Assembly (NCBI GenBank): GCA_029781975.1
Contig: JAKOVQ010000001.1
Coordinates: 38,891-102,890, forward strand
DNA from: Acidobacteriota bacterium
GTDB lineage: Bacteria > Acidobacteriota > Thermoanaerobaculia > UBA5066
DNA: 64,000 bases
Direction of reading: 5' to 3'
The notes under the pieces were generated by a model that had not been told where the DNA came from, ran no database searches, and saw nothing but the letters and a program-made list of their open reading frames with translations. How positions within the stretch are numbered: the first letter of the stretch is position 1; every line of letters starts with the position of its first letter. The position numbers and the translations under genes are program-made. Positions 1 through 8,958 of the stretch are shown piece after piece.

Positions 1-203
1 CCGGCACGCGCGTCACCCTCGCCACCTCGTCCGGCCCGAAGGCCGTGACCCTCCTCGGCCCGTGGGACTCCCGGCCCGAGGAAGGGATCTACTCGTACCT
101 TGCCGACGTGGCCAAGGCCATCCTCGGCCGCAAGCCGGGGGAATCCGTCGTCTGGATGGGAGAGCTCGCGACCGTGGAGAAGATCGAGACGTGGAAGGCC
201 TGA
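1..203 (+). CDS. GreA/GreB-family transcription elongation factor, C-terminal part
   Basis: Only the last 66 codons are in the window; the reading frame enters at base 3 and stops with TGA at 201-203. The visible residues (GTRVTLATSSGPKAVTLLGP near the start, then GIYSYLADVAKAILGRKPGE) match the FKBP-like C-terminal domain of GreA/GreB, which binds RNA polymerase and supports cleavage of backtracked transcripts. The N-terminal coiled coil with the catalytic acidic tip lies outside the window, so activity cannot be judged. The downstream amidohydrolase start at 191 overlaps this stop, suggesting co-transcription. It could also be a Gre-like regulator (Rnk/GreA paralogue). Confidence 0.7.
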   Translation, partial: GTRVTLATSSGPKAVTLLGPWDSRPEEGIYSYLADVAKAILGRKPGESVVWMGELATVEKIETWKA

Positions 204-3193
204 GACCGGCCCGGCCCGGCTCCCGCACGCGACCCCTCCCCGGAACGCCCCGCATCGCCGATCCCGCCCCCCGCGCGCCCCGGGCGGGGCCAGCGTCCGC
301 GCCCGCGGTCGCGGCAGCTGTCGTCTCAGTCGTCGTCGCCGCCGTCGCCGCCGTCGCCACCGTCGTGGCGGCGGCCCTCGTCGCCGCTCCGGCGGGCGCC
401 TCCGAGGTCCCCCGCGTCTACGCCCTGACGAACGCGCGGGTCGTGACCGCCGCGGGGAAGGTCTTCGAGAACGCGACCGTCGTCCTGCGCGACGGCGTCG
501 TGGAGTCGGTGGGGCCGGCCGTCGCCGTGCCGGCCGACGCCCTGGCGATCGACCTCGCGGGGAAGAGCGTCTACCCGGGGCTGGTCGACCCGTACGTCAC
601 CCTCTCCCGGCTGGCCGGCCGCAAGGCGAAGCCGGGGGACGACGGGAACGAGGAGGACGACGAGGGCCCCGCGCGCCGCGACCGAAACGTCCCAGCCGGG
701 CCGCCCGTCCGGGCGGACCGCAGGGCCTTCCGCGAGCTCTCGATCGACCCCGGGACCCGCGAGGAGCTCCGCGCGCTGGGCTTCACGGTCGTCGCCGCCG
801 TCCCCGAGGAGGGCGTCCTGCGCGGGGAGGCGGCGGTCGTCGCGCTGGGCGACGTCCCGCTCGAGAAGGCCCTGGTCCGCGACCGCGCGGCGCAGGTCGC
901 CTGCCTCGAGCCCAACCGGGGCGGCTTCCGGGCCGGCTACCCCGCCTCGAAGATGGGAGCCGTCGCGGCGGCGCGCCAGGCCTTCCTCGACGCGAAGTGG
1001 TGGGCCGAGGCGGAGAAGGCCTACGGGGCACGCCCCGCCGGGCGGGCCCGCCCGGCCGAGCCGCCGGGGGCGGACGCCCTCGCCGACGCCGTCGCGGGAC
1101 GCGAGCCGGTCCTCTTCGAGGCCCCGGACGTCCTCGCCCTCCTCCGCGCCGCGCAGGTCGCCAGGGAGATGGGGCTCGACGCCCGCTTCGTCGGCGCCTG
1201 GGACGCGTGGCGGCTCGCGGACGAGGTGGCCGTCCTGAAGCCCGCCCTGATCCTCTCCCTCGACTTCCCCGACGTCCCGTCCGTCGACGAGGAGAGCGCG
1301 TGGCGCGACGTCCCTCTCGAGCGGCTGAGGAGCTGGGACCGCGCGCCGTCGAACCCGCGGTGGATGAAGGACGAGGGGCTGACGTTCGCGCTGACCACCC
1401 ACGGGCTCCCCGAGCTCTCGGACCTGCCGAAGAGGATCGAGAAGGCGCGGGCGCGCGGGCTCTCCGAGGCCGACCTCCTGGCCGGGTTCACGTCCGTCCC
1501 GGCTCGGATGCTGGGTCTCCAGGACCGGCTCGGCGAGATCGGGCCGGGGAAGATCGCGAACCTCGTCGTGGTCGACGGAACCCTCTTCGACCCGAAGGCG
1601 CGCGTCGTCGAGACCTGGGTCGACGGCGTGCCCTACCCCGTCCGCGCGAAGAAGGAGAAGGGGAAGGGGACGCCGGGCGGCGGTGGAGGAGGAGTCGAAG
1701 GGGACGCGGCCGGCTCGGGCGCCGGGGCCGCCGGGGCCGCGACGGGCTCGGACGTGCCGGTGGCCGCCGGCTCCGCGCGCGCCGCCGCCGAGCCCCCCGA
1801 CTCCGACGTGAGGCCCCTCCCGCCCCGCTTCGCCGCGCCGCTCGCCGCGCCGCGCGCCGTCTTCGTCGCGGGAGCGACGGTCTGGACCGAGGGGCCGGCA
1901 GGGATCCTGCCGAAGGCGAACCTCCTCGCGGTGGACGGGAAGATCGTCGCCGTCGGCCCCGAGGTCGCGGTGCCGCCGACCCTCGCCGCCTCCGTCCTCG
2001 AGGTGCGCGGGGAGGGGAAGCACCTCACGCCCGGGATCGTCGACGCCCACAGCCACACGGCGATCGACGGCGCCGTCAACGAGGGGACGCACAACGTCAC
2101 CGCCGAGGTGAGGATCGCCGACGTCCTCGACCCGTTCGACGTGGCCATCTACCGCGAGCTCGCCGGCGGGACGACCGTCGCGAACGTCCTCCACGGCTCC
2201 TCGAACGCCATCGGCGGGCAGAACCAGATCGTCAAGCTCCGCTGGGGGGCGGGCCCGGACGGGCTGAAGCTCGAGGGGGCGCCCCCGGGGATCAAGTTCG
2301 CCCTCGGCGAGAACCCGAAGCAGGCGAACTGGGGCGTCACCACCCGTCGCTATCCCCAGACCCGGATGGGGGTGTCGGCCCTCGTGAGGGAGCGCTTCCA
2401 GAGCGCCCGCGACTACGAGCGCCGCAAGGCCGAGGCTGCGGCCGCCCGCGCGCGCGGCGAGAGCCCCGTCCCGGTCCGCCGCGACCTCCAGCTCGAGGCG
2501 ATCGCCGAGGTCCTCGCGGGGACGCGGAAGATCCACGCCCACTCGTACGTGAAGCAGGAGATCCTCGACCTCCTCCGCCTCTGCGAGTCGTTCGGCGTGA
2601 AGGTGGCGACCCTCCAGCACGCGCTCGAGGCCTACAAGGTGGCCGACGAGATCGCCGCGGACGGGGCCGGCGCCTCGCTCTTCGCCGACTGGTGGGCCTA
2701 CAAGTTCGAGGTCTGGGACGCCATCCCGTGGGCGGGCCCGATCCTCCGCGACCGCGGCGTCCTCGTCTCCTACAACTCCGATTCCGACGAGCTCGCCCGC
2801 CGCCTGAACCTCGAGGCGGCCAAGGCGGTCAAGTACGGCGGCGTGCCGCCCGCGGATGCCCTCGCCTTCGTCACGGCCAACCCCGCCCGGCAGCTCGGCC
2901 TGGCGGCCCGCCTCGGGACGCTCGAGCCGGGCAAGGACGCCGACTTCGTCCTCTGGTCCGCCGACCCGCTCTCCACCTCCGCGGTCCCCGAGCAGACGTG
3001 GGTCGACGGGAAGAAGGAGTTCGACCGCGAGGCCGACCTCGCGGCGCGGCCGCTCCTCGCCGCGGAGAAGGAGGACCTGATCGCGAAGGCCCGCGCCGCC
3101 GCGAAGGCGGGGGAGCGGACGAAGCCCGGCGCCGAGCGGTCGCGGACGCGTGTCGAGGCGTGCCTCGACGTCGACGCGGAGGCGAGGCCGTGA
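191..3193 (+). CDS. Tandem-domain exported amidohydrolase
   Basis: About 1000 residues with two amidohydrolase (imidazolonepropionase/dihydroorotase-like) modules. A start at GTG 191 overlaps the preceding stop and puts an Ala/Val-rich hydrophobic stretch at about residues 39-70 ending in APAGASE, so the protein is probably exported. The C-terminal module (about 530-980) has the metal-site pattern: HSH at His620/His622, HAH at His782/784, His810 and Asp864 in a SYNSDSDE stretch. The N-terminal module keeps the flanking beta strands (LTNARVVTAAGKVFENATVVLRDG is typical) but reads VDPYVT near residue 133 where VDxHxH is expected, so it has lost the first metal ligands and is probably structural. 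A low-complexity Gly/Ala/Pro linker at about 490-545 joins the modules. Substrate is unknown; related secreted proteins act on cyclic amides or dipeptides. The exact start is uncertain. Confidence 0.8.
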   Translation: MEGLRPARPGSRTRPLPGTPRIADPAPRAPRAGPASAPAVAAAVVSVVVAAVAAVATVVAAALVAAPAGASEVPRVYALTNARVVTAAGKVFENATVVLRDGVVESVGPAVAVPADALAIDLAGKSVYPGLVDPYVTLSRLAGRKAKPGDDGNEEDDEGPARRDRNVPAGPPVRADRRAFRELSIDPGTREELRALGFTVVAAVPEEGVLRGEAAVVALGDVPLEKALVRDRAAQVACLEPNRGGFRAGYPASKMGAVAAARQAFLDAKWWAEAEKAYGARPAGRARPAEPPGADALADAVAGREPVLFEAPDVLALLRAAQVAREMGLDARFVGAWDAWRLADEVAVLKPALILSLDFPDVPSVDEESAWRDVPLERLRSWDRAPSNPRWMKDEGLTFALTTHGLPELSDLPKRIEKARARGLSEADLLAGFTSVPARMLGLQDRLGEIGPGKIANLVVVDGTLFDPKARVVETWVDGVPYPVRAKKEKGKGTPGGGGGGVEGDAAGSGAGAAGAATGSDVPVAAGSARAAAEPPDSDVRPLPPRFAAPLAAPRAVFVAGATVWTEGPAGILPKANLLAVDGKIVAVGPEVAVPPTLAASVLEVRGEGKHLTPGIVDAHSHTAIDGAVNEGTHNVTAEVRIADVLDPFDVAIYRELAGGTTVANVLHGSSNAIGGQNQIVKLRWGAGPDGLKLEGAPPGIKFALGENPKQANWGVTTRRYPQTRMGVSALVRERFQSARDYERRKAEAAAARARGESPVPVRRDLQLEAIAEVLAGTRKIHAHSYVKQEILDLLRLCESFGVKVATLQHALEAYKVADEIAADGAGASLFADWWAYKFEVWDAIPWAGPILRDRGVLVSYNSDSDELARRLNLEAAKAVKYGGVPPADALAFVTANPARQLGLAARLGTLEPGKDADFVLWSADPLSTSAVPEQTWVDGKKEFDREADLAARPLLAAEKEDLIAKARAAAKAGERTKPGAERSRTRVEACLDVDAEARP

Positions 3194-4521
3194 CCGGCCC
3201 GCTGCTCCTGGCCGCCGCCCTCGTCTTCAAGGGGGCCACCGTCCACACCGCGGCCGCGCCGGCGATCGAGAACGGCGTCGTCGTCGTCGAGGAGGGGCGG
3301 ATCGCCGCCGTCGGCGGGCCCGACACCCCGGTCCCCGACGGGGCCACGGTCGTCGACGTGACGGGCAAGCACCTCGCGCCCCCCTTCTTCGCGGCGGCCT
3401 CGCTCGTCGGCCTCGCGGAGATCGGCGCGGTCAAGGCCACGGTCGACGTGACCGAGGTGGGGACGATCAACCCCGAGGCCCGCCCCGACGTCGCCTTCAA
3501 CCTCGACTCGGAGACGCTCCCGGTGGCGCGGGCCAACGGCGTCCTCTACGCGGCGCTGCTCCCGTCCGGCTCCGTCCTTCCCGGGTCGGTCTCCGTGATG
3601 GCGCTCGACGGGTGGACGCGCGAGGACGCCTGCGTCCGCTGCCCCGCCGCCGTCGCCCTCGAGTGGCCCCGGATGTCGATCGACCGCTCGCGCGGGGCCC
3701 GGCCGACCGCGAAGAAGCAGGAGAAGGCGCGGGACGAGGCGCTCGCGACGATCCGGAAGGCCTTCCAGGACGCCCGCGCCTTCCGCGCCGCGAAGGAGGC
3801 CGAGGGGAAGCCGGGCGTGCCGGCCCACGACGGCCTCGACTCCCTCGCCGCGCTCGTCCCCGTCCTCGAGGGGAAGCTCCCGCTCCTCGTGCGGGCCCGG
3901 ACGAAGGCCGAGATCGACGCCTTCCTGAAGCTCCTCGACGGCGACCTCGCCTCCGAGAAGGTCCGCGCGATCCTGATCTCGGGCGAGGACGCCGTCCTCG
4001 CGGCTCCGGAGCTCGCGCGGCGGGGGATCCCGCTCGTCGTCGACGGGACCCTCGAGCTCCCCGAGCGGAGCGACGACCCCTACGACGCGGCGTTCACGCT
4101 GCCGCGCGACGCGGCGGCCGCCGGCCTCCTCGTGGCGGTGACGGCCGGAAGCGGCCTCGACGGCGCCTGGGGAGCCCGCAACCTCCCGGACCACGCGGCG
4201 CGGGCCGCGGCCTACGGGCTCGACCGCCTCGAGGCGCTCCGCTCGATCACCCTCAACCCCGCCCGGATCTACGGCGTCGACGACCGGATCGGCTCGCTGG
4301 AAGCCGGGAAGGACGGTTCGCTCGCCGTCTGGAGCGGCGACCCGCTCGAGATCACCTCCCGCCTGGAGGCGCTCTACCTGAAGGGGCGAGAGGTCTCGCT
4401 GGAGAGCCGGCAGACGCGCCTGCGCGACCGCTATGCGGCGAGGCCCCGGCCGGCGGGCGCGAAGCCCGAGGCGCCCCCGGCGCCTGCGGCAGCCGCGGCT
4501 CCCTCCCCTTCGCCCCGCTGA
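3190..4521 (+). CDS. Amidohydrolase-like protein, decayed metal site
   Basis: 443 residues starting at GTG 3190, overlapping the previous stop by four bases (GTGA), so the two genes are translationally coupled. The N-terminus (LVFKGATVHTAAAPAIENG, then VVVEEGRIAAVG) and the C-terminus (LRSITLNPARIYGVDDRIGSLEAGKDGSLAVWSGDPLE type) are clearly amidohydrolase family. Where the first beta strand of the barrel should end in HxH the sequence reads HLAPPFFAAAS, and no clear HxxH or late Asp site is visible. It therefore resembles the N-terminal module of the upstream protein and may be a non-catalytic partner. A Pro/Ala-rich tail ends the protein. No classical signal peptide is evident. Confidence 0.75.
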   Translation: MTGPLLLAAALVFKGATVHTAAAPAIENGVVVVEEGRIAAVGGPDTPVPDGATVVDVTGKHLAPPFFAAASLVGLAEIGAVKATVDVTEVGTINPEARPDVAFNLDSETLPVARANGVLYAALLPSGSVLPGSVSVMALDGWTREDACVRCPAAVALEWPRMSIDRSRGARPTAKKQEKARDEALATIRKAFQDARAFRAAKEAEGKPGVPAHDGLDSLAALVPVLEGKLPLLVRARTKAEIDAFLKLLDGDLASEKVRAILISGEDAVLAAPELARRGIPLVVDGTLELPERSDDPYDAAFTLPRDAAAAGLLVAVTAGSGLDGAWGARNLPDHAARAAAYGLDRLEALRSITLNPARIYGVDDRIGSLEAGKDGSLAVWSGDPLEITSRLEALYLKGREVSLESRQTRLRDRYAARPRPAGAKPEAPPAPAAAAAPSPSPR

Positions 4522-4691
4522 CTCGCCTCGCCGACGCGGCGGGCGCGTGCCCCCCTCTCGCGCCGGGATTCGACCGGAGGGGCGCACCTCCCGCGGGGAG
4601 CGCGCCGCCTAGAATGGGACGACGCGGGACAGGCGATGCGCGAGAGGTCGACGGACCCGGGCGCCGCCGGCGCAGAGAGGAGGTTCCCGAG

Positions 4692-5336
4692 ATGACGGAC
4701 CTGCGAGCGGCCCTCGTCGCCGCGTGCCGCCGCCTGGACGGGCTCGGCTTCGTCGCCGCGACCGACGGCAACCTCTCCTGCCGCCTGGGCCCCGACCGCC
4801 TCCTCGTGACGCCGTCCGGCCGCTCGAAAGGGGAGCTCGAGGCGAACGACCTCCTGGTGACCGACCTCGAGGGGCGCGTGGTGGAGGGGGACGGGCGCCC
4901 CTCCTCCGAGCTCCCGATGCACCTCTTCGTCTACCGGCGGCGGGACGACGTGGGGGCCGTCGTCCACGCCCATCCACCGGCGGCGAGCGGGTTCGCGGTC
5001 GCCGGGATCGACTTGACCGAGCCGGTGATGCCCGAGATCGTCCTCACCGTCGGCCCGATCCCGCTGGCGCGGTACGCCACGCCGTCGACCGCCGACGTGC
5101 CGCGCTCCCTCGAGCCGCTGATCGACGGGCACCAGGCGTTCCTCCTCGAGAGCCACGGGGTCCTCTGCGTCGGCCGCCACCTGACGGAGGCCCTCCACCG
5201 GATGGAGAGGGTGGAGCACGTCGCCCGCGTCGACCTGGTCGCCCGGCTCCTCGGCAGGCCCCGCGCGCTGAGCGACGGCGAGGTGCTGGCGCTCTTCGAC
5301 GCCGCCCGGGCGCTGCGCGGCGAGCGGGAGCCGTAG
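4692..5336 (+). CDS. Class II aldolase/adducin-family protein (fuculose-phosphate aldolase-like)
   Basis: 214 residues from ATG 4692, with AGGAGG at 4678-4683. The fold signature is complete: DGNLSCR (about 25-31), TPSG, PSSELPMH, the zinc-binding HAHP (His92 and His94) and a third zinc ligand in LESHGVL (about His155). Family members cleave fuculose-1-phosphate or ribulose-5-phosphate-type sugars, or dehydrate methylthioribulose-1-phosphate. The true substrate cannot be read from the sequence. It is preceded by about 170 bases with no recognised gene and followed by HD-GYP. Confidence 0.85.
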   Translation: MTDLRAALVAACRRLDGLGFVAATDGNLSCRLGPDRLLVTPSGRSKGELEANDLLVTDLEGRVVEGDGRPSSELPMHLFVYRRRDDVGAVVHAHPPAASGFAVAGIDLTEPVMPEIVLTVGPIPLARYATPSTADVPRSLEPLIDGHQAFLLESHGVLCVGRHLTEALHRMERVEHVARVDLVARLLGRPRALSDGEVLALFDAARALRGEREP

Positions 5337-5423
5337 GTCGCGGCAGGGACTATCCTAGGAGACGCCCCTGCGAGGGGACGGGCCCCTCCCGCCGGGTCCT
5401 CCCCCTCGCGGACGGGAGGCTCG

Positions 5424-6695
5424 ATGCACGACGCTTCCGCCCCGGCCGCCGACGCCATCGACCTGAACCAGGTCGCCCTCGCGCTCTCCGACGCGCTGGA
5501 TCTCGTCGGGGTCGAGGTGGTGCAGCACGGCAAGCGGGTCGCCCTCCTCGCTGCCGGCGTCGCGCGGGGCCTCGGGCTTCCCGAGGACGACGTCTCGGAC
5601 CTCTTCCTGGCCGCGCTCCTCCACGACTGCGGGGTCTCCTCGACGCGGGTCCACCAGCACCTCGTCGGCGAGCTCGACTGGGACGGGACGCCCGAGCACT
5701 GCGACGTCGGCGCCCGGCTCCTCTCGACCTTCGGCCCGTTCCGGCGCGTCTCCGAGATCGTGAGGCTCCACCACACGCGGTGGGACGCGCCGGCCCGGAC
5801 GGCGGCCGACCCGGCGACGGCCCGGCTCGCGAACGTCGTCTTCCTGGCGGACCGCGTCGACGCCTTCCTCCTCACCCGCCGGGGAGAGGACCCCCTCCTC
5901 GCCCGCGAGCCGGTCCGCCGGTCGATCGGGGAGCTCGGAGGGACCTACTTCTCGGAGGAGGTCGTCGACGCCTTCCAGAAGGTCGCGGTCGCTGAGGCCT
6001 ACTGGCTCTCGCTCGAGCCCCATCACGTCGAGCGGGCGATCCTGAGGGAGTGCGCGCGGGCGCGCCCCCGCCCGGGCCCGCCCGCGGTCCTCCGCCAGCT
6101 CGCCGTCCTCTTCGCGCACGTCGTCGACGCCAAGAGCCCCTTCACCGCCGAGCACTCCGCCCGGGTCGCCCGGCTCGCCGCGCTCCTCGGCCGCCTCTCG
6201 GGGCTTCCCGCGGAGACCTGCGAGAAGCTGGAGGTCGCCGGGCTCCTCCACGACCTCGGGAAGCTCCGCGTCCCGGACGAGATCCTCGAGAAGCCGGCGC
6301 CCCTCGACGAGGCCGAGTTCGCGGCCGTGGAGAGGCACGCCTTCGAGACGTACCAGATCCTCAGCCGGATCCCGTCGCTCGCGGACGTGGCGGAGTGGGC
6401 GGGGATGCACCACGAGGGGCTCCGCTCGACCGGGTACCCCTTCCGGCGCCTCGCGGAGGAGATCCCCGTACCGGCGCGGCTCCTCGCCATCGCCGACGTC
6501 TTCCAGGCCCTCGTCCAGCGCCGTCCCTACCGCGACCCGCTCCCGCCCGCCGACGTCCTGGGCCAGCTGCGGCGGTTCGTGGAGGCGGGGCAGCTCGACG
6601 GCGAGGGGGTGAAGCTGGTCGAGGCCAACTTCGTCGCCTGCTGGGAGGCCGCGACCGGCCGCGCCGGGGGCTTCGCTACACTCCGCGTCATGTAG
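5424..6695 (+). CDS. HD-GYP domain protein with two HD modules
   Basis: 423 residues from ATG 5424, with GGGAGG just upstream. Two HD modules are visible: an N-terminal one (LLHDCGV, His67-Asp68) and a C-terminal HD-GYP module with HDLGK at 276-280, HHE at 329-331 and GYP at 337-339. HD-GYP enzymes hydrolyse cyclic di-GMP; the intact HHE...GYP set supports activity. There is no receiver or membrane domain, so input is unclear. The last three codons (V-M-stop) are supplied by integrated element 1. Without the insertion the frame would end R-G-stop, overlapping the GTG of the PBP gene now at 18971. Confidence 0.88.
   Translation: MHDASAPAADAIDLNQVALALSDALDLVGVEVVQHGKRVALLAAGVARGLGLPEDDVSDLFLAALLHDCGVSSTRVHQHLVGELDWDGTPEHCDVGARLLSTFGPFRRVSEIVRLHHTRWDAPARTAADPATARLANVVFLADRVDAFLLTRRGEDPLLAREPVRRSIGELGGTYFSEEVVDAFQKVAVAEAYWLSLEPHHVERAILRECARARPRPGPPAVLRQLAVLFAHVVDAKSPFTAEHSARVARLAALLGRLSGLPAETCEKLEVAGLLHDLGKLRVPDEILEKPAPLDEAEFAAVERHAFETYQILSRIPSLADVAEWAGMHHEGLRSTGYPFRRLAEEIPVPARLLAIADVFQALVQRRPYRDPLPPADVLGQLRRFVEAGQLDGEGVKLVEANFVACWEAATGRAGGFATLRVM
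6669..6687. repeat. attL of element 1
   Basis: Sequence GGCTTCGCTACACTCCGCG, identical to 18951-18969; identity stops at both edges (g/c on the left, t/g on the right). It lies in the last codons of the HD-GYP gene, next to the integrase stop at 6696. Confidence 0.9.
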
Positions 6696-7808
6696 CTAAC
6701 CTCTGTTCTCGGAGATAGTTCCGGATTCGCGGTTGCGCCGGAATTGCGCCCGACCCGACTTTTCCACAGCCGCGAGGGTCCGGGCGACGTCCCGGAGGGC
6801 CTCCGGCTGGAGGTGGTAGTACCTCGAGGTCATGTCGGGCGACGTGTGCCCGAGCTGGCGCTGGATGAGCGGGAGGGCGGTCCCGGCCGCTGCGAGCCAT
6901 GAGGCCGCCGTGTGCCTCAGCGCGTGAACCGAGAGGGAGCGCCGGAGGCCGGCGCGGTCCCGGGCCTCGTAGAAGCGACGCTGTACCTGGTTGTCCGTCC
7001 AGGGCCGCCCGTCGGCCCGGGTGAAGACGCGCCCGGCCGGCGTCCCGCGCGGCAGGGCCTCCAGGAGCTCCCCGAGAGGGAAGCGGGTCCCGTCCTCGTC
7101 GCGGAGGGGAAGCGTCTTTGGCCTGTCGTTCGTCTTCGCCTGGCGGAACGTGACGCGGCCGGCTTCGAGGTCGACGTCGGCCCACGTGAGGCGGACGACT
7201 TCATTGAGCCGGCACGCCGAATGTAGGAGCGCGGCGAGGATGGGACGCGCCTCCTCCTCGGCTGCGGCTTCGAGCGCGCTCCAGTCCGCCGGCGAGAGGA
7301 ATTCGGTCCTCGAGCGCGGCGTCCGGAGCGGGCGGACGGCACCACGGGGGAGAGGGTCGACGTCGATCCGGCGGTCCCGGAGCGCGCCGAGGACGAGTTG
7401 CCGGACGAGCTGGAGCTCCAGGTTGACGGTCCGCGGCGCGGCGCCGTCGGCCGTCCGCTTCCGCTGGTAGTCCTCGAGGTGACGAGGACGGAGGGCGTCG
7501 AGGCGCATCCGGCCGAAGAACGGCGTCAGGTACGTCTTGAACTTCGCCCGGATCGCCTTCGTGGTCTTCGGGGTGAGCCGGTCGGCCGCCTCGCAGAAAT
7601 CGGCCGCGACCTCGTCGAAGCGAACCGACCCGACGAGGGGAGACGCGCGCCGGTCGGCCGCCTTCGCCGCGGCCCGCTTGTGGGCGCGGTCGGCCTCCTC
7701 CCAGGTCGTCCCCTTCGGGAAGGTCCGCTGCACGCGGCGCCCCAGCTTCGTCCCGTCGACGTAGAGCTGCATCCTCCACCGGCCGTCGGGGAGCTGCCGG
7801 AGGCTCAC
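6696..7808 (-). CDS. Tyrosine recombinase/integrase of element 1
   Basis: 370 residues. An N-terminal DNA-binding part precedes a SAM-like core-binding domain (about 60-160) and a catalytic domain (about 168-345). The catalytic set is complete: Arg200 (CRLNEV), Lys225, His295 and Arg298 (HALRHTAASWL), His321 (QLGH) and Tyr330 (SRYYHL). Its stop is one base beyond the HD-GYP stop and 9 bases from attL, the usual layout for an integrase acting on the adjacent att site. It overlaps the upstream 83-residue gene by four bases. The 3' end of the gene contains an arm-type motif (6731-6750), so binding of integrase there could affect its own gene. Confidence 0.95.
   Translation of the reverse strand: MSLRQLPDGRWRMQLYVDGTKLGRRVQRTFPKGTTWEEADRAHKRAAAKAADRRASPLVGSVRFDEVAADFCEAADRLTPKTTKAIRAKFKTYLTPFFGRMRLDALRPRHLEDYQRKRTADGAAPRTVNLELQLVRQLVLGALRDRRIDVDPLPRGAVRPLRTPRSRTEFLSPADWSALEAAAEEEARPILAALLHSACRLNEVVRLTWADVDLEAGRVTFRQAKTNDRPKTLPLRDEDGTRFPLGELLEALPRGTPAGRVFTRADGRPWTDNQVQRRFYEARDRAGLRRSLSVHALRHTAASWLAAAGTALPLIQRQLGHTSPDMTSRYYHLQPEALRDVARTLAAVEKSGRAQFRRNRESGTISENRG
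6731..6750. repeat. Left arm-type site, element 1
   Basis: GGTTGCGCCGGAATTGCGCC; 18 of 20 bases match 18841-18860 near the right end. It contains two TTGCGCC half-units. Integrase arm-binding is an inference from position and conservation. Confidence 0.55.
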
Positions 7809-8056
7809 TTCCTCGGGTCCTCCCCGCGGAGGAGGTTCTCGACGAGCATCAGGACCCGGACGATGTACGAGTTGAGCGTTAGCCCGAATGACTCCGCAGT
7901 CGCTCGGACTGCGTCCTTCTCGAGCGGAGAGAGGTAGAGGCTCACCCTCTCCGTCTTTCCAAACGCCTCCTCGATTCGCTCGGGAGGCAGTTTGCGGAGG
8001 AGCTCGGCGAGCTGGTCGAGCTGTTCAGAGTGCTTCTGGCTCAAAGGAACCCTCAC
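7805..8056 (-). CDS. Small ribbon-helix-helix-like protein
   Basis: 83 residues if started at GTG 8056, just after the resolvase stop; longer in-frame starts would overlap the resolvase gene. It overlaps the integrase start by four bases, so it is coupled to the integrase. The C-terminal half (RVSLYLSPLEKDAVRATAES, then GLTLNSYIVRVLM) has the strand-helix-helix pattern of MobC/Arc-type DNA-binding proteins. A role as excision accessory factor or regulator is possible from context only. Confidence 0.65.
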   Translation of the reverse strand: MRVPLSQKHSEQLDQLAELLRKLPPERIEEAFGKTERVSLYLSPLEKDAVRATAESFGLTLNSYIVRVLMLVENLLRGEDPRK

Positions 8057-8061
8057 GCGTG

Positions 8062-8769
8062 TCAGGCGGCCGCCGCGAGCTTCTCGGTGCGGCGAATGGT
8101 CATGAGGACGACGTTTGACGGCCATACGTGGGAGCCATTCTGACGCCGGATCTGACGTCGTTCCAGTTCGCCGGCGATAGCCCTCAGCGAGAGCCCATCC
8201 GCCCTCATCCTTATCATGAGGCGAATCGCGGCCTGCTCTTCCTCGACGGCGACTAGCTGACTGCCCTCCAAGCGGTAGCCGTAGGGGATCTTCCCGGAGA
8301 TCCGGAGGCCCTGCCGACGCTTGAACGCAAGGGCCGAGGTCGTCCTCTCCGAGACGAGGTCCCTCTCGAACTCGGCGAGGACCGCGAGCATCCGGAACAC
8401 CATCTTGCCCGCGGCCGACGTCGTGTCGATCGCCTCGGAGAGGGAGACGAGGTCGGCGCCGGCCTTCTCGAGCCGCTCGGCGATCGCGAGGGCGTCCCGG
8501 GTCGACCGGGCGACCCTCGAGAGGGAGTAGACGACGAGGGGGGCCCGGCGGCGGCAGACGTCGGAGAGGGCCGCCTGGAGCCCCGGGCGGTTGTCAGCGC
8601 GCCCGCCAGACAACCCCGCGTCGACGTGCACGGCGGCGAGCTCGAGGCCCTGAGCGGCCGCCCACGCGCGAATGCGGGCCTCCTGCGCCTCCAGGGAGAC
8701 ACCCTCGGACGCCTGGCGCTCGGTGCTGACCCTGACGTACCCGACGGCAATCTTAACGGTGCTTTTCAT
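8062..8769 (-). CDS. Serine recombinase (resolvase/invertase family)
   Basis: 235 residues from ATG 8769. The resolvase domain has the nucleophile Ser15 in GYVRVSTERQ and the later YSLSRVARSTRD and ERDLVSERT motifs; a compact C-terminal part (LRAIAGELERRQ...) looks like the recombinase/HTH region. A consensus promoter (8777-8805) places the transcript start at about 8770, next to this ATG, which supports this start over the in-frame ATG at 8826. It sits in an operon with the small RHH protein and integrase. It probably resolves dimers or controls DNA inversion or integration of the element. Confidence 0.9.
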   Translation of the reverse strand: MKSTVKIAVGYVRVSTERQASEGVSLEAQEARIRAWAAAQGLELAAVHVDAGLSGGRADNRPGLQAALSDVCRRRAPLVVYSLSRVARSTRDALAIAERLEKAGADLVSLSEAIDTTSAAGKMVFRMLAVLAEFERDLVSERTTSALAFKRRQGLRISGKIPYGYRLEGSQLVAVEEEQAAIRLMIRMRADGLSLRAIAGELERRQIRRQNGSHVWPSNVVLMTIRRTEKLAAAA

Positions 8770-8776
8770 AACGTAA

Positions 8777-8805
8777 AATATGACGCTGTCACTGCTCGGT
8801 GTCAA
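8777..8805 (-). promoter_or_regulatory. Sigma-70-type promoter of resolvase 1
   Basis: Minus strand: -35 TTGACA (8800-8805), 17-bp spacer, -10 CATATT (8777-8782). The predicted start falls at or next to the ATG (8769), implying a leaderless mRNA. The spacer contains TGACGCTGTCA (read on the + strand), a 4-3-4 inverted repeat that could be an operator. Confidence 0.65.
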
Positions 8806-8958
8806 GGCCCCCTCTTCGATGTTCATGACCGCTCGGTTGCTACCCCCCCTCGCGCGAGCTCCGGGGGGGGTCTCGAAACCGCCCGGAACCGTTTCGGCCC
8901 GTACCCTCCACGGGCCTCTCGGGCCCCGGTGCCGCCGAGTCGTTCCGAAGTGGGCCTA

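Noticed and set aside
2770..4587. 605-codon open frame on the minus strand over the amidohydrolase genes
   Set aside because: Composition is the Arg/Gly/Pro-rich mirror of the real frame, with no domain and no ribosome-binding site; a high-GC shadow.
6677..6682. TACACT in the att core as a promoter -10
   Set aside because: No acceptable -35 at 16-18 bp in either att copy; mentioned only as a possibility.
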